From Hyaloscypha bicolor E (taxonomy: Eukaryota > Ascomycota > Leotiomycetes > Helotiales > Hyaloscyphaceae), in NCBI RefSeq assembly GCF_002865645.1, contig NW_020194557.1, forward strand, positions 1,054,001 to 1,118,000: a DNA stretch of 64,000 nt. Direction: 5' to 3'. Positions 32,590 to 44,208 of the stretch are shown here, piece by piece. Under the pieces are notes generated by a model that was given only the letters and a program-made list of their open reading frames with translations, did not search any database and was not told where the DNA came from. The position numbers and the translations under genes are program-made. Numbering within the stretch: position 1 is the stretch's first letter; each line of letters opens with the position of its first letter.

Positions 32590-35038
32590 ATGGATACTGA
32601 ATCTGCGATATCATCACTCTCCGAATTATCACCCTCCGATGGTGAGAGCGAGAATTCAGAAGGGCGTACGAATCGGTTCAAGCGCCAACGACGGAATGCC
32701 CGTTCACCTCCAGAAGTATCCCCAGACGGGAAAAAGTGGCGTAATCGCTCCCCTCTATCTTAATACTACGATTCCGAAGGGGAGGCAATGCAGAGGTTGA
32801 AGGAAAGGCTGCCGTCAGATCAACAGAATCTCTACACGTACGTTCCTATCAGCGACGATGAAATCATGCTGGTGCTCTTAAGTCCTGGCAAAGAAGACGA
32901 TAAGATCTATTGCGAGTTGAAAGCGATTCGTATCTCGAAAATCAAATACAAGAAAATAAGATACCAGGCATTGTCGTATTGTTGGGGTAGCGAGCATCCC
33001 ACCGAAGCCATCTTTGTCCAAGATATTTCTGTTCCACAGGCAACAGGCGAGGCCGAGGAGATGATGATTCTTATGGCTACTCAAACAAAACCCCGCCCTT
33101 TTGCCGTCCGCCCGAACTTATTTGCTGCGTTGAAATGTCTGCGGTCTGAGACCGACGACGTCTGGCTGTGGGTTGATGCTATATGCATCAACCAGGAAGA
33201 CGACGACGAAAAGAATCATCAGCTTCCAAAAATGCCCGACATCTATAGAAGGGCTTGGAAATGTAACGATATGGATCGGTGTTTATAGAGAGCAGGAGGA
33301 TTGTGCACTGGATTTTCTCCCGTCAATATTGAACCTCAAACTTCTGGACCGTTTAGTGGAAGGAGACGGCCATGACGAGGCAGTCTTGAGGTTATGGGTG
33401 AAATTTGCCGGTATATTGAAGCGGCCTTGGTTCTCACAACGTTGGGTAGTCCAAGAGGTTGCTTTTGGAACGGGATTATCAGTCCGGTGTGGAAATAAGG
33501 TGGTCAGTTGGCTCGATTTCGCTGATGCCGTTGAGCTTTTTATGAGGAAATTGCCGCGAATCCGGATCCTCTATGATGCCTCCGACTTGTCAAGATATGA
33601 CCCTGATGCCTTAAATAACGTCGAATCGGCGGGCGCTCAAACTTTGGTTAGTACCACGAATAGTATGCTGAGCAAAACAGACGAGGGCTCTATCTTTGAC
33701 TACACTTGGGATCTAGAGTCCCTGGTTATGAGACTCACGTCATTTGCTGCGTCTGACCCCAGGGATACCGTGTTTGCACTCTGTGCGTTGGCGAAAGATG
33801 GGAACAAGATATTGTCAGGGAATCGAGGCACCGAGGGTGGGGTTGAAGGATCGTTCAGTCCCCAGTACACGAAGCAGCCAGAAGTAGTATACATGGAGTT
33901 TGTCGAGTATTGTGTCAAGACCACTGGATCCTTGGATGTTACTTGTCGACACTGGGCATTACCTGTTCCATACAAACTAGGGCACAATAAATGGTATACA
34001 TCTTCACTTCCATCTTGGGTTGGCCTCGTAGAGGACTCATCTTTCGGGCCCCCGTCGAGTTTGACAGGTCGCATCAATAGAGACAGTCTCGTGGGGCAAC
34101 CTGGCGCAAGGATTTACAATACTTCTCTGCAAATGGCACCAGTCGTGCACTTCGGTCTTCGATCACCTCCGAGCGATGGTGGCAAGCGATTTACCGAAAA
34201 AGAAGAGCTACAATCAGCCAAGTCCAGAAAGAAGAGACCTCGAAGTACAAGCAGCAAAAACGATTTACAGTCGTCTCTTGCCCTGACTAATCCCAATACC
34301 TCCAATATTACCACTAGGAGCGATCTCGAAAGACCGGGAATAGTCCTGGAATCAAATGCCTCTGGTTCCGCAATACATTCGTTGGAAATACCTCGCTCCT
34401 TGAATGGCAAACTCCACGCCAAGGGAATTATCCTTGGGGATATCAGTCTCGTCTCTTCCCGCGTAGTTGACGGTACCATCTCGGAAGATTGTCTCCGTAT
34501 CTTAGATTGGAATCCTGATGAGTAATTTGAGTCCATCAAAGATCGAACATGGCGCACGCTCGTTGCAAACCGAGGGCCAGATGGCAAAATCCCACCTATG
34601 TGGTACAAGCGAGCCTGTGTCTATGCTCTGAAGAAAACCAGCCATGAAGGGGATTTGAACACCTCAAAACTCATGGCTCACAAGTCTTTACCCGAGTCAG
34701 TTCTCGAGTACCTAAAACGAGTGCAGGCGGTTGTATGGAGCAGAAAGTTCTTCAAGTGTAACATGTCACTCGCCTCAACTACACAAGAGCTATTCGCTCC
34801 TCCACGAGAGTGTTTGGTTGGGGTAGGCCCAAGAAACATTGAGAAGGGAGATTTGGTGTGCATTTTGTTTGGTTGTTCAGTGCCGGTTATTCTGAGGAGA
34901 TCAGGCACATCATGGGATGGCAAAACACCTCAAGTCAGATTCTTGGGCGAAAGCTATGTACATGGGAAGATGGACGGTGAAGCTCCAGGGATTGGGTCTA
35001 CTCTTTCACAATTTGGAATGGACTTTGTGATTAGTTAA
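32590..35038 (+). pseudogene. HET-domain protein, interrupted by two stops and one frameshift
   Basis: The ATG at 32590 opens an acidic, serine-rich start. A TAA at 32761 interrupts it, and the ATG at 32788 is an alternative start. HET-domain motifs follow: YQALSYCWGS, LWVDAICINQ with EKNHQL, then IYRRA. There the frame shifts by one extra base at about 33255 (TGGAAATGT), and the rest, TIWIGV, WFSQRWVVQEVAF and SDPRDTVFALC, lies in the next frame. A TAA at 34523-34525 is followed in the same frame by the usual HET C-terminal region (GDLVCILFGCSVPVILR, YVHGKMDGEA) to a stop at 35038. HET proteins mediate vegetative incompatibility and programmed cell death in filamentous ascomycetes. The single-base frameshift lies in a homopolymer, so a sequencing error there is possible, but the two stops argue for true decay. 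Confidence 0.85.
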
Positions 35039-35677
35039 CATACAATTGAACATCTTAAACCTCCGGGCCCGTTCGGCCGGACACCTGCCCTCGTAATGCC
35101 CTAAATGCCCTTTACCTGCCCTTTTAGCGTTGATTGCACTTGCTAGAGCTCTTAATTATTAAATAAATGTACGTGGAACGTGGGAGAAGTAAGTAAAGTA
35201 TAATTAATTACTCTATAAAATCTGTTAAGGGGGAAGCTCTCCTCACATACTTGCTGGTGCAGGCTAGTTAGCCTTGCACGTGATCAGGCATATAACCTGT
35301 CACCTAATTACATTCGATATTAATGCCCCTTAACATGCCTGGTCGAACACCCCTGGAAAGAATTAAGTGCCCTTTACCTGCTGAAAGGGGGCTTTACTCT
35401 TTAGTTTTACTGACCACCCGGAGATCAAGTTCGCTTCCAAGCTCGGCTTGGCGGCTGAACAGGAAGCATAATCTAATCCCCGAATTGGCAAACTTGAGCG
35501 AGGGTCTCCGAGTCACGAGGGAGGTGCGTCGTGCTATTAGCGGCCACTGTGAAATGAATAGGGGGTACGACACTTGTCAACCATCGGAAGGTAAGAGATC
35601 ACAGGGTCTTCGGCAACAAACAAGACCAAGGAATGGAACAGATACAGATATCATTTCTCATCTGCCTTAGTCGTCCA
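35039..35677. other. Intergenic region
   Basis: It contains short repeated CCCTTTACCTGC and GCCCT motifs at about 35095-35130 and 35370-35385, and an AT-rich patch at 35150-35220. No gene was seen. The last part is the 3' flank of the OS-9-like gene. Confidence 0.35.
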
Positions 35678-37133
35678 TCATAACTCATCCTTAAAGAATA
35701 TCTCCTCACTCCCCTCTTCATCCTCATCTCCTTCTTCGCTTTCATCCACAATCCCAAAGATCTCCATAGCCCGTCCAGGCTGATTGACAACCTCAATCTT
35801 CCACCCTTTATCCTCCGCCAGCTTCTCAACCCGCCTCTTCAACTCGTCCACCATCTCCGGATCCAAGTCTAGCTTCTGAAGATCAGCATCACTGATCATC
35901 TCAACTTTGCCGCCCTCCGCCTTGCCACCACCCTTAGCGATAATATCTACCGTCTTACCTTGATTCTCCTGTCCAAAGTTGGCTGGAATTGGCATCCTCT
36001 GTCCTTCCTTGTTCACCCATTTGCCGGCTCCAACTAACAGGCCACCAACATTCGCCAGCTTCTCTTTTGGCGCCGTGGCATCAAGTTCGGCTTCTAGTGT
36101 CTTGAGTTCGGTGCGGAAGGCAATCTCGTCTTCATCGACCACCTCTCTGCAGAGAATTGAGTTCGCCTTGTTTTCCTTCGGCGGCATAAACGCAACGTCG
36201 CTGCAGAGGCGCGGCGTGTAGACGACCATCAAGTACGAGCATGTCGTGACTTCTTTGATATAACCAATCCGATCCGTAACATGCGGGTTGCAATGATACT
36301 GGATCTCCACTCTCCTCGGCCTGCCCGTAAGATCACACGTCGTGCCGCCCTCCATCTTCTGCACCAGATATCGCGTGTCGCCTTTGACTTGTAACTCCGT
36401 CTTTGATGGCTCGTCGTGCTTGCCCTTGCCCCTATGAACATCAATCTGATTTCCCCACTCATCTTCCGTGCTCTCCTGTCCCTTCGCCTTACCCAGAACG
36501 AATTGCTTCGTGGCCGGATCTCGCTGCGGCGGAAGCAACGGCTTTCCCGGCTGTGGAGGCAGCTGGTGGAACTGCGTGATCTCGTTGTTGTAGCAGAAGC
36601 TGTATGACCACCATCCTGATACGAAGTATAGACAGCCGCCTTCTAGGTCTTGTAGCAGTTCCCAGCCTCTGTCTGTGGCCCGTGCTAGCTCTTTCTGTTC
36701 GGCGGCTCGTGCTTCGGCCTCCGAGGTTTCGTTTTTGGGGGGTATGTCGACGATAGGGATTGTGCAGAGGTACTGGTCGCCATGGAGGTACATTATTTCG
36801 TAGGTCTCGTGTGCAGGGTCGAATTGGTGATGAGGTTGCGAGGTGTGTGCTCCGTCGTGACTCCGCCGCGACTCGATGCCTTTGGTATTCGCTGGTGGTG
36901 GAGCATTGTGAATAGCTGATGAAGCTTGCTCTATGACCAGGCTCGCTTCTACGTCGGAGATGAATGAATCTGAAAAGATCACTTCGTACTGGGAGCTGTT
37001 AGCTGTGAAGTAAACAGATACCTGAGATGCGCACTTGGGGATACGCAAGCAAGTCATCGTGCACGCTGAACACGGTTTGACTTGCAAGAGCTATCGGGGC
37101 TGCCAGTAAGGCGGGGATGAGTTGACGCATCAT
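35678..37133 (-). CDS. yos9: OS-9/Yos9-like ER lectin of ER-associated degradation (469 aa)
   Basis: Exons are 37035-37133 and 35678-36988. The 46-nt intron has GTGCGC, GCTAAC and CCCAG, and phase 0 gives AYPQ|YEVIFSDSFI, a family hallmark. The start MMRQLIPALLAAPIALASQ is a good signal peptide; an upstream in-frame ATG at 37208 would bury it. The MRH lectin domain runs from about residue 130 to 290: YLCTIPIV, then the double-Trp WWSYSFCYN, YLVQKMEGGTTCDLTGRPR, and EIQYHCNP through TTCSYLMVVYTPRLC. The paired cysteines and the Q, R, E sugar-binding positions appear present. The tail is strongly acidic and ends FFKDEL, an ER-retrieval signal. Yos9 recognises trimmed N-glycans on misfolded glycoproteins and hands them to the Hrd1 ligase in the ER lumen. 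The gene is intact and probably housekeeping. Confidence 0.95.
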
Positions 37134-38749
37134 GCCATATGGCAATTGCGAGAAGTTCAGATCTTCATCGATGGGGTGCTGAGGTTGAAATGTCCAAGTT
37201 GTCATCATCGTTTGCCGTGATCTTGAATCGGACGGAGATTCGTTTGGCCGAGCCGAGGGTGGCTTGCACGTGATATGAGAATTGAAATCTTGTCATTTTG
37301 CAATTGAAGAGAATGCTGCCTCTGCCGTCTCCTTTCTTAACAAGATGCAAGTGTGTCTGAGATCCTTTATCTAAATTAATTGGGTGCCCTTCGAAATTGG
37401 TCTCGGCTTCAAAGTCACGTTTTAGTCAGTTCCGCAGCCTCGAAAAAGTGGATCAAACCCAGTAACCCAGCTGGTTAGTATTACAAAGGTCTCCTGAAAT
37501 CTAACCCCAACATAGCCTGAAGCCAGGTATGGGGCACATCAATCATTTAAAGCTTCCTCCTTCTCACTTCATCATGCTCTTCACGTGATCCAATATGTGA
37601 GAGCGGAATGTGGGGTTAGACTTCATTTATTTTCGGAATTCTAGGTCTGCAAGTCGCTCATCTCTTTGACCTTCTTGCACACCCCTGTGAAACATAATGT
37701 CAGCCTTCTCGTCCCGAAGAGGCCTCTTTGAGAACCTGAGCCGGGCGTCAGGAGTCAGGAAATCATAGTGCCAATGCAAAACTGCCAGCGAAGAGACTCG
37801 GGCACCGCGGCACTGGATTGAGAGCCGTTCACTCCAACACCGTGTGACAAAGCCTCTCAGAAATGGTACGATTCTCTGCCGTCTGACTGAGGGCGAATGC
37901 CTCATTCCCATGGCACAACATGCACGTTGAAAATACCAATAATCAGCCAAAAGAAAAGCCTCGCCGATCTCAATTCGAGAGATCAAGGTGGTCGGTGTAG
38001 GCCACGAAGCTGTGACTGGTTGCACAAGCAAGACCGTTGGAATCTCCACAGCAGAGGAGGGGCCACTGAGAAGCAGGGTGCCGTCGACGTGACCAGGCAC
38101 AGGATATGCTGTGCAAAATATTGCGAACCACGTCGGACAACGTGGTGGTCGTGGAGTCGCGGTGGAACGGGCGGGCGACGAATACGAATGCTTCCCTGGA
38201 AGGAATAATCTGGCTGCAGTCAATCAGCGCCAGCCAGTTCGGTGAGGCGGACAAGCGTCCTGGGGTTCTCCAAGAAGCCGTTTGCCTCACTTTTGCGGTG
38301 GTCCCAGTCGGAGCGAACCGCACCGCGTGCCAAGGGAAAAGGGGGCCAGTGATTCGTCGCTTCACTTCTGGAACGCTGGAATTCTGCGTGACGCTGCGTG
38401 ATTCTGGGTAGCTTTGCATGGACCAGGGCAGAGGTGAGTGCAGGAGTGCAGCGTGCGTGTGCGTACACAGTATTGCCGTGTTGTGCTGTTTTTCTCTGTT
38501 TCTGCCAGCATCACGCATGCAGACGACGCCCGATCGGTGTGTGTTTTGGGAAATCCCGTGCTGGCTGGCTGCCTGGGGGGAAGCAGGCTGATGCTCGCCG
38601 ATAGACCTCGCTTGGCTGCCGGCTGCTGGAACGGACCACTAGGAAGCCGTCTTGGCGAGGTGTTGACCACTCACAGCTTTGCAGGCCGCTCAGTCGCTCG
38701 CGCGCACCACTCACCACCGCCATTATTACGAAATTCCTGGGACGCACAG
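37134..38749. other. Divergent intergenic region between the OS-9-like gene and the C2H2 factor
   Basis: This holds the promoters of both flanking genes. A 198-codon open frame (minus, 37627-38223) and overlapping frames on both strands at 37897-38670 are present, but none has recognisable domains. Their overlap suggests GC-rich non-coding DNA or leader sequence. Confidence 0.4.
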
Positions 38750-39315
38750 CACAGTGCTCTCGCCAAGCACGCTTCACTCCCCTCCCCCCCCACCCCTCCC
38801 AATACTCTCTGCATCTACTCTATGCATCTCGAATCTTCACAGTGCCCACTCCAATCCAATCCACTCAACCCAAATCCGCTCCACTCTCCGTCATCTTCCA
38901 ATCCTGCTGCTCCACTCTGCTGCTGCAGCTGCTCCACACCCGTTCCAGCCCAGTCACTTTGGCCCATCCCTCATCCTGGATCGACACCGACATCTCGCAG
39001 AGCCCCATATGCTTCCCGCTTTATTTGGAGCAATACATATGACCATCCATCCCTTCCATTCCTTCCGCCTTACTTTTGATCTGTTGTCAACCTCGTTGCT
39101 CATCACTTGTCCCCCAAACAACAGTTTGAACTCTCTCCATTCTCTTGTTCGCCGTAGGTGTAGATCTCATTCGCGTTTCATTCTAAATGATCTCTCTGTT
39201 TGGCGTAAGACGAATCCACAACTGACGATGCGAGGCTGCAGGCGTTACATCTCTACACGCCTCGAGCAAAGCAACGCTATACAGCGACTAACACAGCCAA
39301 AGAACGCCTGGCAAC
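38750..39315 (+). promoter_or_regulatory. Pyrimidine-rich promoter and long 5' leader of the C2H2 factor
   Basis: About 550 bp of strongly C+T-rich sequence (CTCCCCTCCCCCCCCACCCC at about 38779 and many later CT runs) directly upstream of the ATG at 39316. CT-rich blocks are typical of core promoters and transcription starts in filamentous fungi. Several short upstream ATGs lie in it, so translation may be controlled by upstream reading frames (inference). Long apparent frames here are low in complexity and are treated as non-coding. Confidence 0.5.
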
Positions 39316-41437
39316 ATGTCCAACCCACGGCTCGACTCCTCTCTCGGCGACCAAGATCGACTACAGCTTCTGTTCGCCCAACAGCAAGAGATCCAGGCTG
39401 AGATCGCCAGACTCCTTCCCTCCGAACCCCACCAACACCACCGGACACCCATCCACAAGCAACAGTCGCAACGACGACATGCCCCACGAAGCATGTCCAG
39501 CAGTGGTGCCATTACCACCATGGCCAGGACACCTTCAGTAGGACAATTCTCTTGTCCTATACCTGACCAGCTCTAATGTTACTTAGGATCGGATCGAGAT
39601 ACCAGCTCCACGTCAACGAACATACTCTCAGCAGTCCGCACCTGCGCCTTCCATGGCACGCACCAACTCGAGGGGCACGTCCTCGCAGCGAAGCGGCAAC
39701 CTTCCTTTCACCAAGAACGGCCCGACCCCTCCGCTCCTCCACACCGAGTCTCGTCAGGATAACCACGCAATGCTAGCCTTCCTCTCGCAGGAAACACCCT
39801 TCAATCCGCAAAACCTTTCCCACCAGACCCCTCAGCTTCAACGATCGATGTCGCAATCACAACGAAAACCAGACCTCGAGCAGGTCCTCGAGGCACCTCT
39901 CGGAGACATGGAGGACCCCAGCGAGTATATATTTCGAACATTGGGCACACCAACAGTCTCAGTCTCGCCCTCAGTCCCGACCTTTTCCAATACGCTTAAC
40001 ACTTATCAACTACCAGGGGGCTCTTTCAACACTCCCTCGACACCAACAAGCGACTCGCTCACTATAGCAACTACACTCACGAGCGACATGAGTCGACAGA
40101 ATAGTGTCATTACTATTAACGAGCCTCTGCTCGAAAGTATGCAGATGATGAAGTGCAGTTCACACACTTCCTATTCCCAAAACTTCAGTCCAGATCAGAC
40201 ATTATATGATCAAGTTTCTCCTCATTTTACATCCTCTAGTCGTCATTCATCAAACGAGGAGCAGACTCAGCTTCTCGTTGGTACTGGTGGTGCAAGTCAC
40301 GAGTCACAGTTTCCTCCCCCCTTTCCCTTCCCATCTTCTGGCTCTTTCGGCGAGAAGATGGAGAAATCTCATTCGATTGAAAGTACTTCTTCGTTGTCAT
40401 CGAATGCATCATCTCGAAGCAAACTACGCCTGCAGGCCCAGAACATGCTGGCTGCTGCACGACCGCTCATGCCCAAAGGTGGCGGCGAAGATACCCCAAT
40501 GTCTCGAGATAACTCATCACAATCGATGAACCGACTCGATTCGAAAGACGGGTCGTCTGACAAACTTGCTATTGCGTCGAAAGTTGCTACTTACCAACGA
40601 CCAAAGCACGATCGCGTCAAGTGCAAGCTGTGCGATAGCCAGCAAGATGGTTTCCGCGGCGAGCATGAGCTCCGACGACATGTAGACCGAGAGCACAAGT
40701 CACTCGTGAAGAAGTGGGTATGCGAGGAGCCGAAAGATGGCCTCCAACACCCCAAGCCTGTCCTGCCGCTCTCAAGATGCAAGGCATGTCATCAGCAGAA
40801 GAAGAAGTACGGTGCATACTACAACGCCGCCGCCCACCTCCGACGGGCTCACTTCAAGCCCAAGAAACCAACACGCACGAAGAGCAACACCAAGGTCGAG
40901 GACGGTGAGAAGCGCGGTGGAAAGGGCGGCGGTGACTGGCCGCCAATGTCAGAGTTGAAGTACTGGATGAAGGAAGTGGAGGAGCAAGTTACCCAGCTCA
41001 CCGAAGAAGAGCAAGCACTACAAGACGCCGCCGACGCCTCCGACGACGAGAACCTCGACGACGCCTTCGACGACCCCCTCTTCACGCAACAAGTCTCATC
41101 AGGTATCAGTGGCAGTACCTTTGACAATAGCTTCGCCGACATCTCGCCAATACACCCCTACCCATCAGCCATCAACACCAACATCTATAGCATGTCAAAC
41201 ATGCCTCTCGATCTCACTGGCTCTGGCTCGCAGGGTAACTGCATGGACTCGCAGTCCATGTACACGCCCTCCAGCCAGAGCAGCTTCCCCTCTTTCTCTC
41301 CGCATCTGTTTCAAAACGACGCCACTATGGCGTTCTTTGATACTTCCTCTTCGTCCATGCTCTCCCAAAACTTTCATCTCGACGACCAGGCTCTTCTTGC
41401 TGGTCCAGACTTTGCAGATTCTTCTTTCTATCAATGA
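39316..41437 (+). CDS. C2H2-type zinc-finger transcription factor (690 aa)
   Basis: Exons are 39316-39537 and 39587-41437. The intron has GTAGGA and TACTTAG and keeps phase 0 (TPS|DRIEIP). The N terminus is glutamine- and leucine-rich (LQLLFAQQQEIQAEIARLL, short coiled coil). About 300 Ser/Thr/Pro-rich residues follow. At about 419 an atypical finger reads CKLC with HELRRHVDREH, and at about 471-495 a second has CKACHQQKKKYG with AAAHLRRAH. A basic, Gly-rich linker, GDWPPMSELKYWMKEVEEQ and an acidic patch (DASDDENLDDAFDDP) follow. The two fingers plus the PPMSELKYWMKEVEE stretch are conserved in a Pezizomycotina-specific group of putative regulators (annotated, as I recall, as DUF7896). Nuclear DNA binding is inferred; targets are unknown. 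The gene is intact. Confidence 0.9.
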
Positions 41438-42462
41438 TGCATCTTGATTCTTTTCTTGCTCGATTCTTCATGTACCGAAACTCTGTTTCGCATTCGAAAT
41501 GTATGATTCTCTTATTGTCTATGCATATGATGGTAGTAAGGTGTCTATGATCTTCCTTTCTCCTACTTTTATATTTATTACATCTCTTCAACCTTTCGTC
41601 GTGTTGTATATATTATTAAAGCATGGAGAGGAATACAATTCATTATGAATTGAGGCGTTTGATTTTTTTTCGGCGTTTTTTTCTTTTATGGGAGTTCAAA
41701 TGACTGGAGCATGATGTTATGAGATATGAATGTATGTACTCCGAGCAAGGGTCGGCATCGGGGTCGGAATAGTGGCGTATCTGGTGACTCGCGCCATTTG
41801 GCAGTGGGCAACAAATGGCTTTGTTACAATTATACAAACAAGCAATGGATATACAAAAATTTTATACCGTTAAAGATGTTTAAATATCTGCTCCTCGCGT
41901 GTCGACAAAATTCGAACTACCTTTACTCAAGTCTCGGAAAGCTGCCTCACGTGAGCATAAATTCGCTCATTTTTACCGCGCATTCGAGCCTCAAGCTCTC
42001 TATCTTCTTATCTTATTATAATATAACCAGCATTCACGGCAACACCAAGTCCTCATTTTTGGGGTTTGGCCATAAGCTAGTTGGAGGCCTTTGTATATCC
42101 AGAAGATCTACAAAGTTGAATCTTCTTTCCCTTCACCACCTTCGGCCGCCAACTTCAACAATGCCTCACCAAAATCAACCATAGCCGTAATGGGAAACAC
42201 CTTTGGTCAGGGCCGACGCCCTGCTCAGGTGCAGCAGCTTACCATCCGCGCATCCACCACTCTCCGACTTGGTTGGCTGAGGGTCGTGTGAGACATCTCT
42301 TTGCCAGTGAGGCTGTGCAAGCCGGTGACGAATATCGAAGATATTCTGTTCACAACCCTGTCTTCAAAGCATCGCCAAACTCCCATCACAATGAGAAGAT
42401 ACGGTTGATGTCCTCTTCTTGAGCACCGGCCGAAGCGGTGGATACCATGCGAACAGCCGCCA
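41438..42462. other. Intergenic region downstream of the C2H2 factor
   Basis: The 3' UTR-like AT-rich stretch runs to about 41700. Positions 41700-42460 hold short frames without family features; 42180-42300 is a candidate promoter or leader for the next gene. No repeat or RNA was recognised. Confidence 0.35.
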
Positions 42463-44040
42463 ATGGCGAGTCCGATCAGACTTAGCGCAGGCGACATAGT
42501 CACAGCAGCACAGCTCCTGAGAAAAGGTTACCAGGTACTCAAAGACCAGCACGGCGCATGTGACGATTACAAGCATGTGGCTCATGAGCTCGACAGCACG
42601 GTTCTCGCCATCGAGCAGCTGCAACACCTCCCTTCCCTACCTGAGTACATACCCTACGTCAATGCCATCATAGCCCAAGCACAGCAATTACTCGCCACTG
42701 CTTCCGCGACCCAGAAAAATGTCTCTAGATTTGAGTGGACGCTGGGCGAGAGGAGACGCAGGGGTTTCCATCGTTCTGTACTTTCGAAAACGAGGTGGGC
42801 AATGAGGGTTAGTCCCGAGACCAAGGAGTGCCTGCAGAGGATTGAAGGCCAAAGTTCCGCACTCAAGTCTTTATTATCACAGCTTACCGCGTAAGTGATA
42901 GTGTACTGTACTCTCAAACCAAACGCGGAGAGCTAACATAGCAATAGGAGTGTATCGTTGTCTGGGCTGAAAGTGGGCCGGCAAAACCTTGCCATTGGAA
43001 CCACTATTCTCGAAAACGTTAAAGAGGACGCTGAACGGCGTGAGCGGAAGTTCGATCTGACCGAAGACTTCATGGCCAAGGCACAGGTCGCTCTAGAAGC
43101 GATCGAGAAGCAGAACGTGGCAATGCTTCGTTCGGCGCCAAGCTTCGGCTCTGGAGCTGGAGCTGTGCTCCGGCAGATCGACTCTCCTGAGCCCGAACCC
43201 CAGCTTATCCAGATACCTCCTACAAAAAATAGGCGGCAACACCAACATCAGTGCGGATCCCTCGCCGTGTCATGGTCACCGTCTTTTGTTCTGGATCGTG
43301 CCTCTCCCATCCGCCGAAGAGCGAATATGTCAGAGAAATATATACCACAATGGCCGACATTGAACGGAGAAGCTTTGTCAGGGAGTCAGATCCGTTTCCT
43401 CCTTGTGTTTGGGACACTCTTTGAATTATTTGGAGGAGCTTGTATTCTTTCTTACCAGCTGATTCTCTGCACCGGATTAATGATTTCTCCAGCCATCTCG
43501 AATATCCTACCTGACAACATAGTGGTACGCGATGCTCTCGGACGACGGTACAGCCTGCCAACTGCAGTCTTCAGTGACTGGCCCGTCCTCGCTGCCATGC
43601 TCCGTTCTCAATTCAAAGATTGTCCAGGCTTGCTGAATGTCGAGAGCGGGCAGTTCAATATGATCGATGAGGATGACCCCGAACTTCCGGTCGGCCCTGG
43701 CAATTGGACAGCAGTTGTGGTCCGTCGAAAACGGTTCAAGATGTCTGTAGTTCTGTCTCAGTTGCAGATGAGCAATCAGCTGTGTGCCAAGTGTGGGGCA
43801 GCGGTTAGGACGATGGGCGCTTCAACCTCTGCCTGTCCACGCTGTGGTCTATTTTATCGATCCTCTAGAACGTACCGCAAAAGGATACAAGCAAAAGATA
43901 TCAGAAAGGAGCAGAAGTATTTTGGCAATGCTGTACTTCGTCCCCTCGATGACGGTTTACTTCAAGTTCCTACCCCTGAACGGAGATTTGATTTCGAATC
44001 CTCAAACCAGGTGAATCAATTGGGGGCGGCCCAGACCTAG
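42463..44040 (+). CDS. Fungal STAND-N-like/ubiquitin-like-domain protein (506 aa as read)
   Basis: Exons are 42463-42890 and 42948-44040. The intron (GTAAGT, AATAG) is in phase 2 and gives QLTA|SVSLSGLK. Residues 1-180 form a helical N-terminal region like the NLR-associated fungal N-terminal domains (AGDIVTAAQLLRKGYQVL, TKECLQRIEGQSSALKSLL). After a linker, about residues 330-430 read NIVVRDALGRRYSLPTAVF, then MLRSQFKDCPG and GNWTAVVVRRKRFKMSVVL. This is the ubiquitin-like domain found in many uncharacterised ascomycete proteins. A zinc-ribbon-like part follows (CAKCG then CPRCG). The stretch at about 43340-43490 is hydrophobic and fits the family poorly, so a hidden intron or small frame error is possible. 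It ends at a TAG (44038-44040), but the same frame stays open for another 1.2 kb with ankyrin repeats (next entry). Confidence 0.72.
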
Positions 44041-44208
44041 GATTCGTATTTGACGACCTTGTGGTTTGAAAAAGAGATCATTTCAACCCATTCACACTTG
44101 GCCGGTGCTCTCGGCGACGCTTGCCAGCCGCCAAGACCACAAATCAGCGAGCAGCCACCGAATAAAGAGACACATGGGAGCGGACAAGAGATAAATCCGG
44201 AGAACACG

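Noticed and set aside
37627..38670. Minus-strand frames of 198, 182 and 102 codons
   Set aside because: Overlapping frames on both strands without domains in GC-rich intergenic DNA. No splice pattern or recognisable homology supports them.
38438..39401. Two long plus-strand frames (213 and 240 codons) rich in Ser, Pro and His
   Set aside because: They overlap in a C+T-rich leader directly before the C2H2 factor, have no family features and look like low-complexity translation of promoter DNA.
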